Below are positions 15,988 to 24,631 of a DNA stretch of 64,000 bases, piece by piece. This stretch comes from Corynebacterium frankenforstense (lineage in GTDB: Bacteria; Actinomycetota; Actinomycetes; Mycobacteriales; Mycobacteriaceae), in NCBI RefSeq assembly GCF_030211955.1, contig NZ_JASODI010000004.1, forward strand, positions 1 to 64,000, given 5' to 3'. A program made the translations under genes and the position numbers. The notes beneath the pieces were generated by a model. That model was not told where the DNA came from. It worked only from the letters and a program-made list of their open reading frames with translations, and made no database searches. Position 1 is the stretch's first letter. The number at the start of each line of letters is the position of its first letter.

Positions 15988-16026
15988 AGCCTAGACGCGG
16001 TTTAACACGTTTCCAACAGTGCTAAA
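15988..16026 (-). promoter_or_regulatory. Leaderless promoter and palindromic operator candidate for the cupredoxin gene
   Basis: On the minus strand a -10 TAGGCT (15993-15988) ends 7 bases before the ATG. TTGGAA at 16016-16011 is a -35 candidate at 17 bp spacing. It sits inside an imperfect 26-bp palindrome (16001-16026) with arms TTTAACAC and GTGCTAAA. A repressor bound there would block the promoter. Confidence 0.55.
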
Positions 16027-16076
16027 TATTCCCGGCGCCCCGGCCGCCGGCTCCCCGCCACCCGGCCAACCTCGCC

Positions 16077-16124
16077 ACAAAAAGCGAGACCCCGCCGGCG
16101 CACCCGGTGGTGCGCGGCGGGGTC
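16077..16124 (-). terminator. sodA terminator
   Basis: On the minus strand GACCCCGCC pairs with GGCGGGGTC, followed by TCGCTTTTTG. It lies about 50 bases beyond the sodA stop codon. Confidence 0.85.
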
Positions 16125-16173
16125 GTGTCCCGTTTCCGGGGCGGCCTGAAGAATCAGGCCCTAAATGCCTGCC

Positions 16174-16776
16174 TTACTTGGTGGCCGCGGCGTAGCGCTC
16201 GGCGACGTCGTCCCAGTTGAAGACGTTCCAGACGGCCTTGACGTAGTCGGCCTTGACGTTCTTGTACTGCAGGTAGAAGGCGTGCTCCCACATGTCGAGG
16301 AGGAGCAGCGGGGTGAGGTTGATCGACAGGTTGCCCTGCTGGTCGGTCATCTGCTCGATGACGAGACGCTCACCGATGTGGTCGTAGCCCAGGACGGCCC
16401 AGCCGGAGCCCTGCAGGGACAGCGCGGCGTTGGAGAAGTGGTCCTTGAACTTCTCGAAGGAGCCGAAGTCGCGGTTGATGGCCTCGGCCAGCTCGCCGGT
16501 CGGCTCGCCGCCGCCGTTCGGGGACAGGTTCTTCCAGAAGATGGAGTGGTTGGTGTGGCCGCCCAGGTTGAAGGCCAGGTTCTTGGACAGGGCGCGCACG
16601 GTGTTCTGGTCCGTGCCGTCCTCGCGGGCCTTCTCCAGGGCCTCGAGCGCAGCGTTGGCACCGTCGACGTAGGTCTTGTGGTGCTTGTCGTGGTGCAGCT
16701 GCATGATTTCGCCGGAGATGTGCGGCTCGAGGGCGTCGTAGTCGTAGGGGAGATCGGGGAGCTCGTAGACAGCCAT
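16174..16776 (-). CDS. sodA: Superoxide dismutase (Mn/Fe family)
   Basis: 200-residue cytoplasmic or surface-associated enzyme that converts superoxide to peroxide and oxygen. Family motifs: [20 protein letters not shown] at the N-terminus, metal ligand His in [17 protein letters not shown], His in NHSIFWKNL, and the [11 protein letters not shown] signature with Asp and His ligands. Length is normal for corynebacterial SodA. GAAAGGACC lies about 10 bases upstream of the ATG. It has a good sigma-A promoter at 16859-16886 and its own terminator. The divergent neighbour is msrA, so two oxidative-stress genes share an upstream region. Confidence 0.96.
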   Translation of the reverse strand: MAVYELPDLPYDYDALEPHISGEIMQLHHDKHHKTYVDGANAALEALEKAREDGTDQNTVRALSKNLAFNLGGHTNHSIFWKNLSPNGGGEPTGELAEAINRDFGSFEKFKDHFSNAALSLQGSGWAVLGYDHIGERLVIEQMTDQQGNLSINLTPLLLLDMWEHAFYLQYKNVKADYVKAVWNVFNWDDVAERYAAATK

Positions 16777-16858
16777 GGGTTAACCGGTCCTTTCGTGGTT
16801 GCTTTTGTCTGGGGCGCGGCCGTGACGTCGGTGACGTCCGCCGCGCGCCGTGAGCCCC

Positions 16859-16886
16859 ATGATAGGACTTTCCGTGGGCGGTGCAA
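16859..16886 (-). promoter_or_regulatory. sodA promoter
   Basis: On the minus strand TTGCAC (16886-16881) and TATCAT (16864-16859) are separated by 16 bases. Predicted leader is about 75 bases. Confidence 0.7.
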
Positions 16887-16958
16887 GGGTTCAATAACTT
16901 GGATTAATTACTTCAAATATCGCTAACTTCGCCGCCTCCGCGCGCCCGTCCGCAGTGC

Positions 16959-16964
16959 TAGCCT
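16959..16964 (+). promoter_or_regulatory. -10 box of leaderless msrA promoter
   Basis: TAGCCT ends 7 bases before the msrA ATG; there is no ribosome-binding site. Confidence 0.55.
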
Positions 16965-16971
16965 GGCGCGC

Positions 16972-17643
16972 ATGTCGTGGCTGTTTCCCCGTACCCCTGA
17001 GCTCGTCGACCCCGCCGACGCCCTGCGCGGCGGCGACGCCCCCGTCCTGCCCGAGCCCGCCCCGCACGCCGTGCTGGGCACGCCGATCACCGGTGTGTGG
17101 GAGCCCGGCCAGCGCAGCGTGATCGTCGGGCTCGGCTGCTTCTGGGGCGCCGAGAAACTCTACTGGCGGACCCCGGGGGTCGTCTCGACGTCGGTCGGCT
17201 ACGCCGGCGGGGTGACCCGCAACCCCACCTACCGCGAGGTCTGCACCGGGCGCACCAACCACGCCGAGGCCGTGCGCGTCGTCTTCGACCCCGAGCGCAT
17301 CACCCTCGAGCAGGTGCTCGCCACCGGGCTCGAGGCCCACGACCCCACCCAGGGCTTCCGCCAGGGCAACGACGTGGGCACCCAGTACCGTTCCGTCATC
17401 TACACCGAGGGTGAGAGCGCGATTGACGACGCCGCGCTCGCCCGCCGTCTGGTGGCCTCCTACGGCGAGCGCCTGGCGGACGCCGGCTTCGGCGCGGTGA
17501 CCACGGAGATCATGCCGCTGGCCGAGACGCCGGCCGGCGAGTTCTTCCTCGCCGAGGACGAGCACCAGCAGTACCTGGAGAAGAACCCCGGCGGCTACTG
17601 CCCGGTGCACGCCACCGGCGTGGCCTGCGGCCCCGCGAACTAG
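16972..17643 (+). CDS. msrA: Peptide methionine sulfoxide reductase A
   Basis: 223-residue enzyme that repairs S-methionine sulfoxide in proteins, using thioredoxin or mycoredoxin. The catalytic motif GCFWGAEKLYW (Cys near residue 57) is intact, followed by TSVGYAGGVTRNPTYREVC and the NHAEAVRVVFDP substrate loop. The C-terminal YCPVHATGVAC holds the resolving cysteines. The N-terminus has a ~45-residue extension typical of actinobacterial MsrA. A leaderless start is likely. Its last 4 bases overlap tail-to-tail with the end of the HAD gene (CTAG shared). Divergent from sodA. Confidence 0.95.
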   Translation: MSWLFPRTPELVDPADALRGGDAPVLPEPAPHAVLGTPITGVWEPGQRSVIVGLGCFWGAEKLYWRTPGVVSTSVGYAGGVTRNPTYREVCTGRTNHAEAVRVVFDPERITLEQVLATGLEAHDPTQGFRQGNDVGTQYRSVIYTEGESAIDDAALARRLVASYGERLADAGFGAVTTEIMPLAETPAGEFFLAEDEHQQYLEKNPGGYCPVHATGVACGPAN

Positions 17644-18365
17644 GCCTTAGCGAAGGTCAGCTCGTCGAGGTCGCCGATGACGAAGGCCTCGGCGGGCAGG
17701 TCGTCGTGGCCGGTCTCGGCCGCACGCCCCGTGCGCCGGGCCCGGTCGCGGCCCGCGCCCGCGCAGCTGCGGTCGAGCAGCACCGCGCTCAGCCCCGCGT
17801 CGACGGCGGCGCGCACGTCGGTGACCGGGTTGTCGCCGATCATCACGCCCTCCTCGGGTCCCAGGCGCTCGAGCGCCCCGGTGAAGGCGCGCGGGTCCGG
17901 CTTGGGCACCCCGGCGTCCACCGTGGCCAGCAGCACCAGCCCGGGAAGCGCCAGCCCCGTCGCCTCGAGCTTGGCGGCCTGCATCTCGGAGCGGCCGTTG
18001 GTGAGCACGCCGACGGGTCTGCCCGAGTTCAGCGCGCGCACCAGGCAGGAGTGCGCGTCGGGGAAGGCCGTCCAGTTCTCCTGGTAGAGCTCCAGGTAGC
18101 GGGCGTAGAGTCCGAGCGCCTCGTCGCGGGTGAGCCCGGGGCGGCCGAGGAAGCCGCGGGCGCGCTCGACGCGCTGACCGAGGTGGTCGGTCTCGCCGCG
18201 CTCGTAGGCGGCGAACCAGCGCCGCTCGAGCACCGACCACCGCGAGATGACCTGCTCGTCGGTGCCGTCGAGGTCGTTCTCCCGGGCCCAAGCCACGCAG
18301 GCGGCCGCCGCGGCGGCGTCGTGGTCGAGCAGCGTGCCGTCGAGGTCGAAGAGGATCGCTCGCAT
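17640..18365 (-). CDS. HAD-superfamily hydrolase (phosphatase-like)
   Basis: 241-residue haloacid-dehalogenase hydrolase. Motif I is FDLDGTLLDHD (residues ~6-16), motif II is VGVLTNG, motif III Lys lies in GVPKPDP and motif IV is MIGDNPVTDVRAA. The cap between motifs I and II is all-helical (subclass I), as in YjjG/phosphoglycolate phosphatase-like proteins. Likely a phosphatase for a small metabolite; the substrate cannot be told. It converges on msrA with a 4-base overlap and lies just downstream of the membrane hydrolase gene, with an 11-base gap, so the two may be co-transcribed. Confidence 0.88.
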   Translation of the reverse strand: MRAILFDLDGTLLDHDAAAAAACVAWARENDLDGTDEQVISRWSVLERRWFAAYERGETDHLGQRVERARGFLGRPGLTRDEALGLYARYLELYQENWTAFPDAHSCLVRALNSGRPVGVLTNGRSEMQAAKLEATGLALPGLVLLATVDAGVPKPDPRAFTGALERLGPEEGVMIGDNPVTDVRAAVDAGLSAVLLDRSCAGAGRDRARRTGRAAETGHDDLPAEAFVIGDLDELTFAKA

Positions 18366-18376
18366 GCCCCCGGATT

Positions 18377-20320
18377 CTAGCCGCGCCGCTGGTGGGCGGC
18401 CGTCCAGCGCGCCGCCCGGTCCTTCAGGGGGGCGGTCAGCTCCACGGTGGCCGCGTCGTCGAGCACCGCGGCCCAGTAGTCGAGGAACTCGGCGTGGTAG
18501 TTGTGCCCGTGGCCGCCGGGGGCGCGCAGACAGGTCAGCATGTCGACGGCGACCTGCCAGCCGGTGATCAACGGCACCCAGCGGGTGTGCACGGGCACGT
18601 CGAGGCGCTGGGCGGCGGGGGCCTCCTGCCCGCGCGCGCCGGGCTCGGCCAGCCAGTCCGGTCGGCGCAGGAAGAGCGCCGGGCCCCACCAGGAGATCGG
18701 GTCGGAGGCGTGCTGGGCCACCACGACCCTGGGGTGGGCCCACGGCTTGGGGTAGTCGTCGCCGCGCCAGTCGTGGTGCAGGTGGCTCGGGTCGGCGACG
18801 AAGCGCACGTGCTCACCGTCGCCGACCACGGGCAGGCGCCAGGGGGTGTCCCGGCGCCGGGCCTCCGTGAGCCGGCGCGTCAGACGGGTGAATGTGGGCG
18901 CACCGGTGAGCACCGCGCCGTCGGCAAGCTCGAGCAGCTCGTTGAGGTCGCGGAAGGCGTCGGCGGTGCCGTAGGCGCCCAGCGACTCGCCGGTGACGAA
19001 GACGCGCGGACGGTCCTCGGGGGCGCGCCCGGCCAGCGCGCGGCGCACCTCGGTGAAGAGTGCCCCCGCGGCCGCGCGGGGCAGCGCGCCGTCGTTGAGG
19101 TAGCTGAGCAGGCTGGGCAGGAAAGTGTACTGCATGGAGGCCATCGCGCAGTCACCGGCGGTGAGGAACTCCACGGCGTCGACCGACCAGTCCGGGATCC
19201 AGCCCGTGCCCGTCGAGCAGTGCAGCACCAGCACCCGCCGGTCGAGGCCGCCGGTGCGCTCGAGCTCGGCGACGGCGCGCCGGGCGGCGGCCTGCACGCC
19301 GCCGGGCGGCGGGGCGAGCGCGCGGCGCAGCTTCTCCTTCGAACCGGGCCCGCCGACGCTGCGGGAGGCGTCGTCGACGGCGGCCAGGCCGACGAAGACG
19401 CGCACGGGTTCCTTGGCCTCGACGCCGGTCACGGCGGTGATGTCGGCGGCGCGCGGGCCGTTGGACGTGTTGGCCCGCCCGGCCGCGCCCAGCGACTCCC
19501 AGCTCTCGGCGGACACGGGCGAGCCAGAGCGCTCGGCGCGCCAGGGGCGGGTGACCCCGCTGAAGGTCTGGCGGTCGAGGAACTCGGCGTGCTCCGCCAT
19601 GCGGATGAGCACGCGGCGGGCGACCACGCGGTCGCCGACGAGCACCCAGGCCCCGGCGACGGCGGCGAGCGCGCCCAGTCCCGCGGCCCAGCGCGGGGCG
19701 ACGGGCACGGCGCGGTGCAGACCGGCGCGGGTGCGGTCGAAGCCCTGCTGGGTCAGCTCGCCGATCAGGAGCAGCGCGGCGTAGCCGGCGGTGCCGGCGA
19801 CGGTGCCCGCGGTCAGTTGCGCGAGCCCGCGCGGGGTGGGCATGCCCACCAGGCCGGCCTGCCTGCGCCCGCGGCGCAGGGCGGCTCCCAGCGCCACGAG
19901 CGTCGTGGCCGTCAGTCCGGTGTGCGCGGCGGCCAGCACCGTGGGGCGCACCCGCGACCAGCCGCGCGGGCGGGGCAGGCGCGCGCCGCCGTGGCGCAGC
20001 GCCCACCACACCAGTGAGGCGGTCAGGTGCCCCAGGCCTTGGGCGGCGGTGAGGTTGGTGGCCGTGGCCCACCAGGGTCGCGGCAGGAGCGAGGGGCTCA
20101 GGGCCAGCCAGGTGGCCACCTCTGCGCCGACGATGCCGGCCTCGGTGGGCCGACCCTCGGAGTCGGGGTCCTGGCCGGGCATCGAGCGCACCCCGGGCAA
20201 GAGCCCCGCGCCGAAGCCGAGGGCGCTGCGGGCGGCGGAGGCGACCGCGCGGGTCGCGGCGCTCAGGCGCTGCGCGGCCTCGGCGCGGCGGGAACGGGAC
20301 GCGGCGGGGCGGTGCACCAT
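18377..20320 (-). CDS. Membrane alpha/beta-hydrolase (Abhydrolase_9 type)
   Basis: 647-residue protein. Several hydrophobic segments occupy residues ~60-230. The C-terminal half is an alpha/beta-hydrolase-like domain with the nucleophile motif VTGESLGAYGTADA and a downstream ASDPISWW segment with acid and His candidates (HNYHAEFLDYW). This arrangement matches the actinobacterial Abhydrolase_9_N/Abhydrolase_9 family, whose substrates are unknown; a lipid or cell-wall ester is plausible. I chose the ATG at 20320, since a -10-like CAAGAT ends 7 bases upstream; an in-frame ATG at 20371 is possible. Divergent from ldh. Confidence 0.8.
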   Translation of the reverse strand: MVHRPAASRSRRAEAAQRLSAATRAVASAARSALGFGAGLLPGVRSMPGQDPDSEGRPTEAGIVGAEVATWLALSPSLLPRPWWATATNLTAAQGLGHLTASLVWWALRHGGARLPRPRGWSRVRPTVLAAAHTGLTATTLVALGAALRRGRRQAGLVGMPTPRGLAQLTAGTVAGTAGYAALLLIGELTQQGFDRTRAGLHRAVPVAPRWAAGLGALAAVAGAWVLVGDRVVARRVLIRMAEHAEFLDRQTFSGVTRPWRAERSGSPVSAESWESLGAAGRANTSNGPRAADITAVTGVEAKEPVRVFVGLAAVDDASRSVGGPGSKEKLRRALAPPPGGVQAAARRAVAELERTGGLDRRVLVLHCSTGTGWIPDWSVDAVEFLTAGDCAMASMQYTFLPSLLSYLNDGALPRAAAGALFTEVRRALAGRAPEDRPRVFVTGESLGAYGTADAFRDLNELLELADGAVLTGAPTFTRLTRRLTEARRRDTPWRLPVVGDGEHVRFVADPSHLHHDWRGDDYPKPWAHPRVVVAQHASDPISWWGPALFLRRPDWLAEPGARGQEAPAAQRLDVPVHTRWVPLITGWQVAVDMLTCLRAPGGHGHNYHAEFLDYWAAVLDDAATVELTAPLKDRAARWTAAHQRRG

Positions 20321-20372
20321 GCCGTGAATCTTGGCAGAAGGTCCGTGTGCGCGCCGGGCATGCGTCGTCAAG

Positions 20373-20388
20373 CGTGAAAATAGTCACA
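20373..20388. promoter_or_regulatory. GlxR/CRP-type binding site candidate
   Basis: CGTGAAAATAGTCACA matches the corynebacterial GlxR consensus TGTGA-N6-TCACA at 9 of 10 defined positions. It lies in the 321-base divergent region between the membrane hydrolase and ldh, about 60 bases upstream of the ldh -10 region. Confidence 0.6.
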
Positions 20389-20447
20389 AATCGTGCCCGT
20401 GCGGGATTTTTCCGGGCTCCAAACGGGCGCGAAACCACATGTTCGGG

Positions 20448-20453
20448 CATAAT
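20448..20453 (+). promoter_or_regulatory. Probable ldh -10 box
   Basis: CATAAT is the best -10 hexamer upstream of ldh. It implies a long leader of about 180 bases, in which I see no riboswitch or other recognisable element. No convincing -35 is visible. Confidence 0.4.
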
Positions 20454-20641
20454 GGGTCTCGGTTGCCGGGGCCGCCGACCACGGGATCGGCGCCCGGGCC
20501 AGATGGACCGTCAGGGCCACCAAGACCCGAGAACCCATACGCACAACGAGCGGCCGCGACGCGGCCGCCCGCCGGGAGTCACCGCACTCCACCGAAACCG
20601 CGGTCGTCCCGGCGATAACCAAGCAACAGGGAGATGCCGCC

Positions 20642-21598
20642 ATGAACAAGACCGTCGGAAACAAAGTCGTCCTCATCGGCTGCGGCGACGTCGGAGTCGC
20701 CTACGCCTACGCGCTGGTCAACCAGGGCACCGTTGACCACCTCGCGATGATCGACATCGACGAGAAGAAGCTCGAGGGCAACGTCATGGACCTCAACCAC
20801 GGCGCCGTCTGGTCCGCCTCGCACACCCGCGTGACCAAGGGCACCTACGAGGACTGCCGCGACGCCGCCATGGTCGTGCTGTGCGCCGGCGCCGCCCAGA
20901 AGCCGGGCGAGACCCGCCTGCAGCTGGTGGACAAGAACGTCAAGATCACCACCGGCATCGTCAAGGACGTCATGGCCAACGGCTTCGACGGCATCTTCCT
21001 GGTCGCCGCCAACCCGGTCGACATCCTGACCTACACCACCTGGAAGGTCTCCGGCCTGCCGTGGCAGCGCGTCGTCGGCTCCGGCACCGTCCTGGACTCG
21101 GCCCGCTTCCGCTACATGCTCGGCGACCTCTACGAGACCGCCCCGAGCTCGATCCACGCCTACATCATCGGCGAGCACGGCGACACCGAGCTGCCGGTCC
21201 TGTCCTCCGCCACCATCGCCGGCGTGTCCATGCGCCGCATGCTGGAGAAGGACGCCGACCTGGAGCCGCGCCTCGAGAAGATCTTCGAGGACACCCGCGA
21301 CGCCGCGTACCACATCATCGACGCCAAGGGCTCGACCTCCTACGGCATCGGCATGGGCCTGGCCCGCATCACCCGCGCCATCATCCAGAACCAGGGTGTG
21401 GCCCTGCCGGTCTCCGCGCTGCTGCACGGCGAGTACGGCCAGGAGGACATCTACATCGGCACCCCGGCCATCATCGACCGCGGCGGCATCCGTCGCGTCG
21501 TCGAGCTGGAGCTCTCCGAGCACGAGATGGAGCGCTTCACCCACTCGGCCAAGGTCCTGCGTGAGGTCATGGACGAGACCTTCGGCGAGGACAAGTAA
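20642..21598 (+). CDS. ldh: L-lactate dehydrogenase
   Basis: 318-residue NAD-dependent enzyme reducing pyruvate to L-lactate. The Rossmann motif [18 protein letters not shown] is at the N-terminus. Catalytic residues appear in [12 protein letters not shown], in [10 protein letters not shown] (Arg for substrate) and in [14 protein letters not shown] (active-site His). AGGGAGAT lies about 9 bases upstream of the ATG. In C. glutamicum ldhA is followed by the pyk2 gene, as here. The upstream GlxR-like site and long leader suggest carbon-source control. Confidence 0.95.
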   Translation: MNKTVGNKVVLIGCGDVGVAYAYALVNQGTVDHLAMIDIDEKKLEGNVMDLNHGAVWSASHTRVTKGTYEDCRDAAMVVLCAGAAQKPGETRLQLVDKNVKITTGIVKDVMANGFDGIFLVAANPVDILTYTTWKVSGLPWQRVVGSGTVLDSARFRYMLGDLYETAPSSIHAYIIGEHGDTELPVLSSATIAGVSMRRMLEKDADLEPRLEKIFEDTRDAAYHIIDAKGSTSYGIGMGLARITRAIIQNQGVALPVSALLHGEYGQEDIYIGTPAIIDRGGIRRVVELELSEHEMERFTHSAKVLREVMDETFGEDK

Positions 21599-21628
21599 CC
21601 CGCCCGCGTCGCTTGACGACGCCCCGTC

Positions 21629-21664
21629 GGCCCCACGTCGTGCATCCGCGCGGCGTGGGGCCTT
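21629..21664 (+). terminator. ldh terminator
   Basis: GGCCCCACG and CGTGGGGCC form a strong stem followed by TT. Confidence 0.75.
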
Positions 21665-21776
21665 CGCCGCTGCGCGACGAAGGCCAAAAGATGCCGGGTG
21701 CGCGGAACGCATGCACAATGAGCCACGTCAGACCCCACTATGCCGCCCGGACCGGGCGGGGAAGGACCGCAGTCAC

Positions 21777-23714
21777 GTGGACGCCCCGGAGAACCAGGAG
21801 TACCTGCGCTCGCTGACCGACCGCATCGACGACCTCATCGCGGCCGTCGAGCACGTCGGCGAGGACCACGCCGAGGCGCTGGCGAAGGTCCATCCCACCC
21901 ACCGCGACGGCGCGCTCAACGTGCTGCGCTACGCGGAGCTGCGCACCCACGACCTGCGCCCGCTGCAGGCCGGGCTCGCCGACTTCGGCGCCACCCGCCT
22001 GTCGACCACCGAGCCGGCGGTGCTGGGCCGGCTGCGCGCCGCCCGCCAGGCGCTCGGCGCCTTCAACGACGAGCCGCGCAAGTACCGCTACTCCGAGATC
22101 GCCGACGCCTTCGCCCGCGCCGACGAGATCCTCGACGAACACGCCGACCGCCTGCTCGGCCCGGCGCTCGACGAGACGCACTCGCGCATCATGGTCACCC
22201 TGCCGACCGAGGCGGCCGACGACCCGGAGATCGTCAGCGGTTTCATCGCCACCGGTGCAGAACTGGTGCGCATCAACGCCGCCCACGACGACGAGTCGGT
22301 GTGGCTGCGGATGGTCGACAACGTCCACCGCGCCGCCGAGGAGGCCGGCCGCGAGGTGCGTATCGCCGTGGACCTGGCGGGCCCGAAGCTGCGCACCGGC
22401 GCGATCGTGCCCGGCCCGCAGGTCGGCCGCGCCCGCGTCAAGCGCCTGCCCACCGGCACGGTCATCGCGCCCTCGCGCATCTGGCTGAGCCCGGTCAACC
22501 GCCCGGCGCCCGCCACCCCGGAGCTCGACGGGCGCCCGGTGCTGCCCGTGCAGGTCGACGCCGAGTGGCTGGGGCGCATGGCCGTCGGCGACCGCATCAC
22601 CCTGCACGACAACCGCGGCTCCAAGCGTCACTTCACCGTCTCCGAGGTGCACGCCGACGCCGACGGCGAGGGCACCCCGGCGGTGCTCGCCGAGGGCCGC
22701 CAGAACGCCTACATCGCCGAGGGCACCCTCCTCGAGCACGACTGGGTCAAGGCCCGCGCCCACGGCATCCCGGCCACCGAGCAGCGCCTGCGCCTCGAGA
22801 CCGGCGACACCCTGATCCTCACCGACAACCCCGCCCCGGTCGACCCGGCCGAGCAGGACGTCCCGCGCATCGGCTGCACCCTCCCGGAGGCGGTGCGCGC
22901 CATCCGGCCCGGCGACCGCGTGCTCTTCGACGACGGTGTGATCGCGGGCGTGGCCCGCGAGACCAACGCCGGCACTGAGGGCGGGGACGGGGAGGCCGGG
23001 GGCTTCACCGAGGTCCGCCTCGAGATCACCCGCACCAAGATCGGCGGGGCGAACCTGGCCGCCTACAAGGGCATCAACCTGCCGGACACGGACCTGCCCG
23101 TGACCAGCTTGACCGACGAGGACAAGGCGGCGCTGCGCTTCACCGCCGCCCACGCCGACATCGCCGATGTCTCCTTCATCCGCGACCGCGCGGACGTCGA
23201 CACCGTGCTCGCCGAGCTGCACGCGATCGTGCGCGAGGCCGAGGAGGCCGGCGACGAGGCCGCCGCCGAGCGCGCCCGCGAGCTGGGCGTGGTGCTCAAG
23301 ATCGAGACCGTGCCCGCCTACGAGGGCCTGCCGGACATCATGCTGGCCGGCATGCAGCACGCGAACTTCGGCGTGATGATCGCCCGCGGCGACCTGGCCG
23401 TCGAGCTCGGCTTCGAGCGCCTGGCCGAGGTGCCGGGGCTGATCATGGCCATCGCCGAGGCTGCGCACGTGCCCACGATCATGGCCACCCAGGTCCTCGA
23501 GCACCTGGCCAGGGACGGGCTGCCCTCGCGCGCCGAGATCACCGACGCGGCCTTCGCGCTGCGCGCCGAGGCCGTCATGCTCAACAAAGGCCCGCACATC
23601 AACCAGGCCATCGAGGTGCTCTCGCGGATGTCCACGAAGCTGGGCCGCTCCCAGCGCAAGAACCGCATGCTCATGCGCCGCATCAACAGCTGGGTGCCCG
23701 AGCCGGAGCACTGA
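21777..23714 (+). CDS. pyk2: Atypical pyruvate kinase, Pyk2-like
   Basis: 645 residues, longer than normal pyruvate kinase (~475). A ~130-residue N-terminal extension precedes the barrel, which starts SRIMVTLPTEAADDPEIVSG. Recognisable pieces are AVDLAGPKLRTG (substrate loop), the catalytic Lys in LKIETVPAYEG, the metal-binding VMIARGDLAVELG and MATQVLEHLARDGLPSRAE. The usual C-terminal allosteric domain is missing. The GTG start at 21777 has GGGAAGGA about 10 bases upstream. C. glutamicum encodes a similar second pyruvate kinase next to ldhA, active in oxygen-limited growth. Joint anaerobic function with ldh is inferred from position. Confidence 0.88.
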   Translation: MDAPENQEYLRSLTDRIDDLIAAVEHVGEDHAEALAKVHPTHRDGALNVLRYAELRTHDLRPLQAGLADFGATRLSTTEPAVLGRLRAARQALGAFNDEPRKYRYSEIADAFARADEILDEHADRLLGPALDETHSRIMVTLPTEAADDPEIVSGFIATGAELVRINAAHDDESVWLRMVDNVHRAAEEAGREVRIAVDLAGPKLRTGAIVPGPQVGRARVKRLPTGTVIAPSRIWLSPVNRPAPATPELDGRPVLPVQVDAEWLGRMAVGDRITLHDNRGSKRHFTVSEVHADADGEGTPAVLAEGRQNAYIAEGTLLEHDWVKARAHGIPATEQRLRLETGDTLILTDNPAPVDPAEQDVPRIGCTLPEAVRAIRPGDRVLFDDGVIAGVARETNAGTEGGDGEAGGFTEVRLEITRTKIGGANLAAYKGINLPDTDLPVTSLTDEDKAALRFTAAHADIADVSFIRDRADVDTVLAELHAIVREAEEAGDEAAAERARELGVVLKIETVPAYEGLPDIMLAGMQHANFGVMIARGDLAVELGFERLAEVPGLIMAIAEAAHVPTIMATQVLEHLARDGLPSRAEITDAAFALRAEAVMLNKGPHINQAIEVLSRMSTKLGRSQRKNRMLMRRINSWVPEPEH

Positions 23715-23830
23715 CGGGCGGCATGGCTCCGCCACGCTCCCGGGGCCCGCGCTCGGCGATGCGCACGCACGCGTCGGCAAGTGCGCGGTGGCGGTCGGCG
23801 AAACCGGCCGTACGGTGCCATGATGGGGGT

Positions 23831-24568
23831 GTGAAGATCATCGCGCACCGTGGCTACGCCGGGAAGTACCCTCCACTGACGCGGCTGGCCTACGAGAAAG
23901 CCCTTGAGCTGCCCATTCACGGCGTCGAGACCGACATCCGCCTCAGCCGCGACGGCCACGCCGTGTGCTTCCACGACCCGGTGGTCAACTTCGGCACCGA
24001 CGGCTCCGGACGCACCTCCGGCAAGACGCTCGCCGAGCTGCGCGGGCTCAACATGGGCGACGAGACGAACCCGCAGCGGATCCTCACCCTCGGCGAGCTG
24101 ATCGAGATGGTCAAGGAGTACGAGGCCAAGCACCTCTACATCGAGCTCAAGCACCCGGTGCGCTACGGGCGGATGGTCGAGGAGACCGTGGCCAACGTGC
24201 TGCGCTACCACGGCGTCTCGGAGGACCCGCGGATGCACGTCATCTCCTTCTCGCCGATCGCCATCGGGCGCATGGCCAGGCTGCTGCCGAAGATCGGGCG
24301 CGTGGTGCTGCGCCGGCCGGTGCTGCGCTATCTCTACCCGATCGACCCGAAGATCGGCCGACCCGACGTGATGGGGCTCTCGCTGATCCGCGCCCACCAG
24401 CACCCGAAGCTGATCGGCGCGAAGCTGCTGCCGACCTACCTGTGGACGGTCAACGACGTCACGCAGATGAACTGGGCCGCCAACCACGGCGTGGACCTGC
24501 TGGTCACCGACGAGCCCGAGATGGCGATGTGGATGCTCGCCGGGATGGGCAGCATCGGCCGCGACTGA
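23831..24568 (+). CDS. glpQ1: Glycerophosphodiester phosphodiesterase
   Basis: 245-residue enzyme that hydrolyses glycerophosphodiesters to glycerol-3-phosphate and an alcohol. GDPD motifs: IIAHRGYAGKYP at the very N-terminus (catalytic His), GVETDIRLSRDGHAVCFHDP (metal ligands Glu/Asp and second catalytic His), YIELKHP, and the C-terminal LWTVNDVTQMNWAANHGVDLLVTDEP. No signal peptide, so it acts inside the cell. The GTG at 23831 has no ribosome site; a weak -10 CATGAT ends 6 bases upstream. Position matches glpQ1 in mycobacteria and corynebacteria. Confidence 0.92.
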   Translation: MKIIAHRGYAGKYPPLTRLAYEKALELPIHGVETDIRLSRDGHAVCFHDPVVNFGTDGSGRTSGKTLAELRGLNMGDETNPQRILTLGELIEMVKEYEAKHLYIELKHPVRYGRMVEETVANVLRYHGVSEDPRMHVISFSPIAIGRMARLLPKIGRVVLRRPVLRYLYPIDPKIGRPDVMGLSLIRAHQHPKLIGAKLLPTYLWTVNDVTQMNWAANHGVDLLVTDEPEMAMWMLAGMGSIGRD

Positions 24569-24618
24569 CCCGGCGGCACTGAGCGGGGCGTCCGCCCTGC
24601 CTGCGCGGTGGCACACGG

Positions 24619-24624
24619 TATCTT
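24619..24624 (+). promoter_or_regulatory. -10 box of leaderless promoter for the DUF5926 gene
   Basis: TATCTT ends 7 bases before the ATG at 24632; no ribosome site. Confidence 0.55.
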
Positions 24625-24631
24625 GGTGCCC

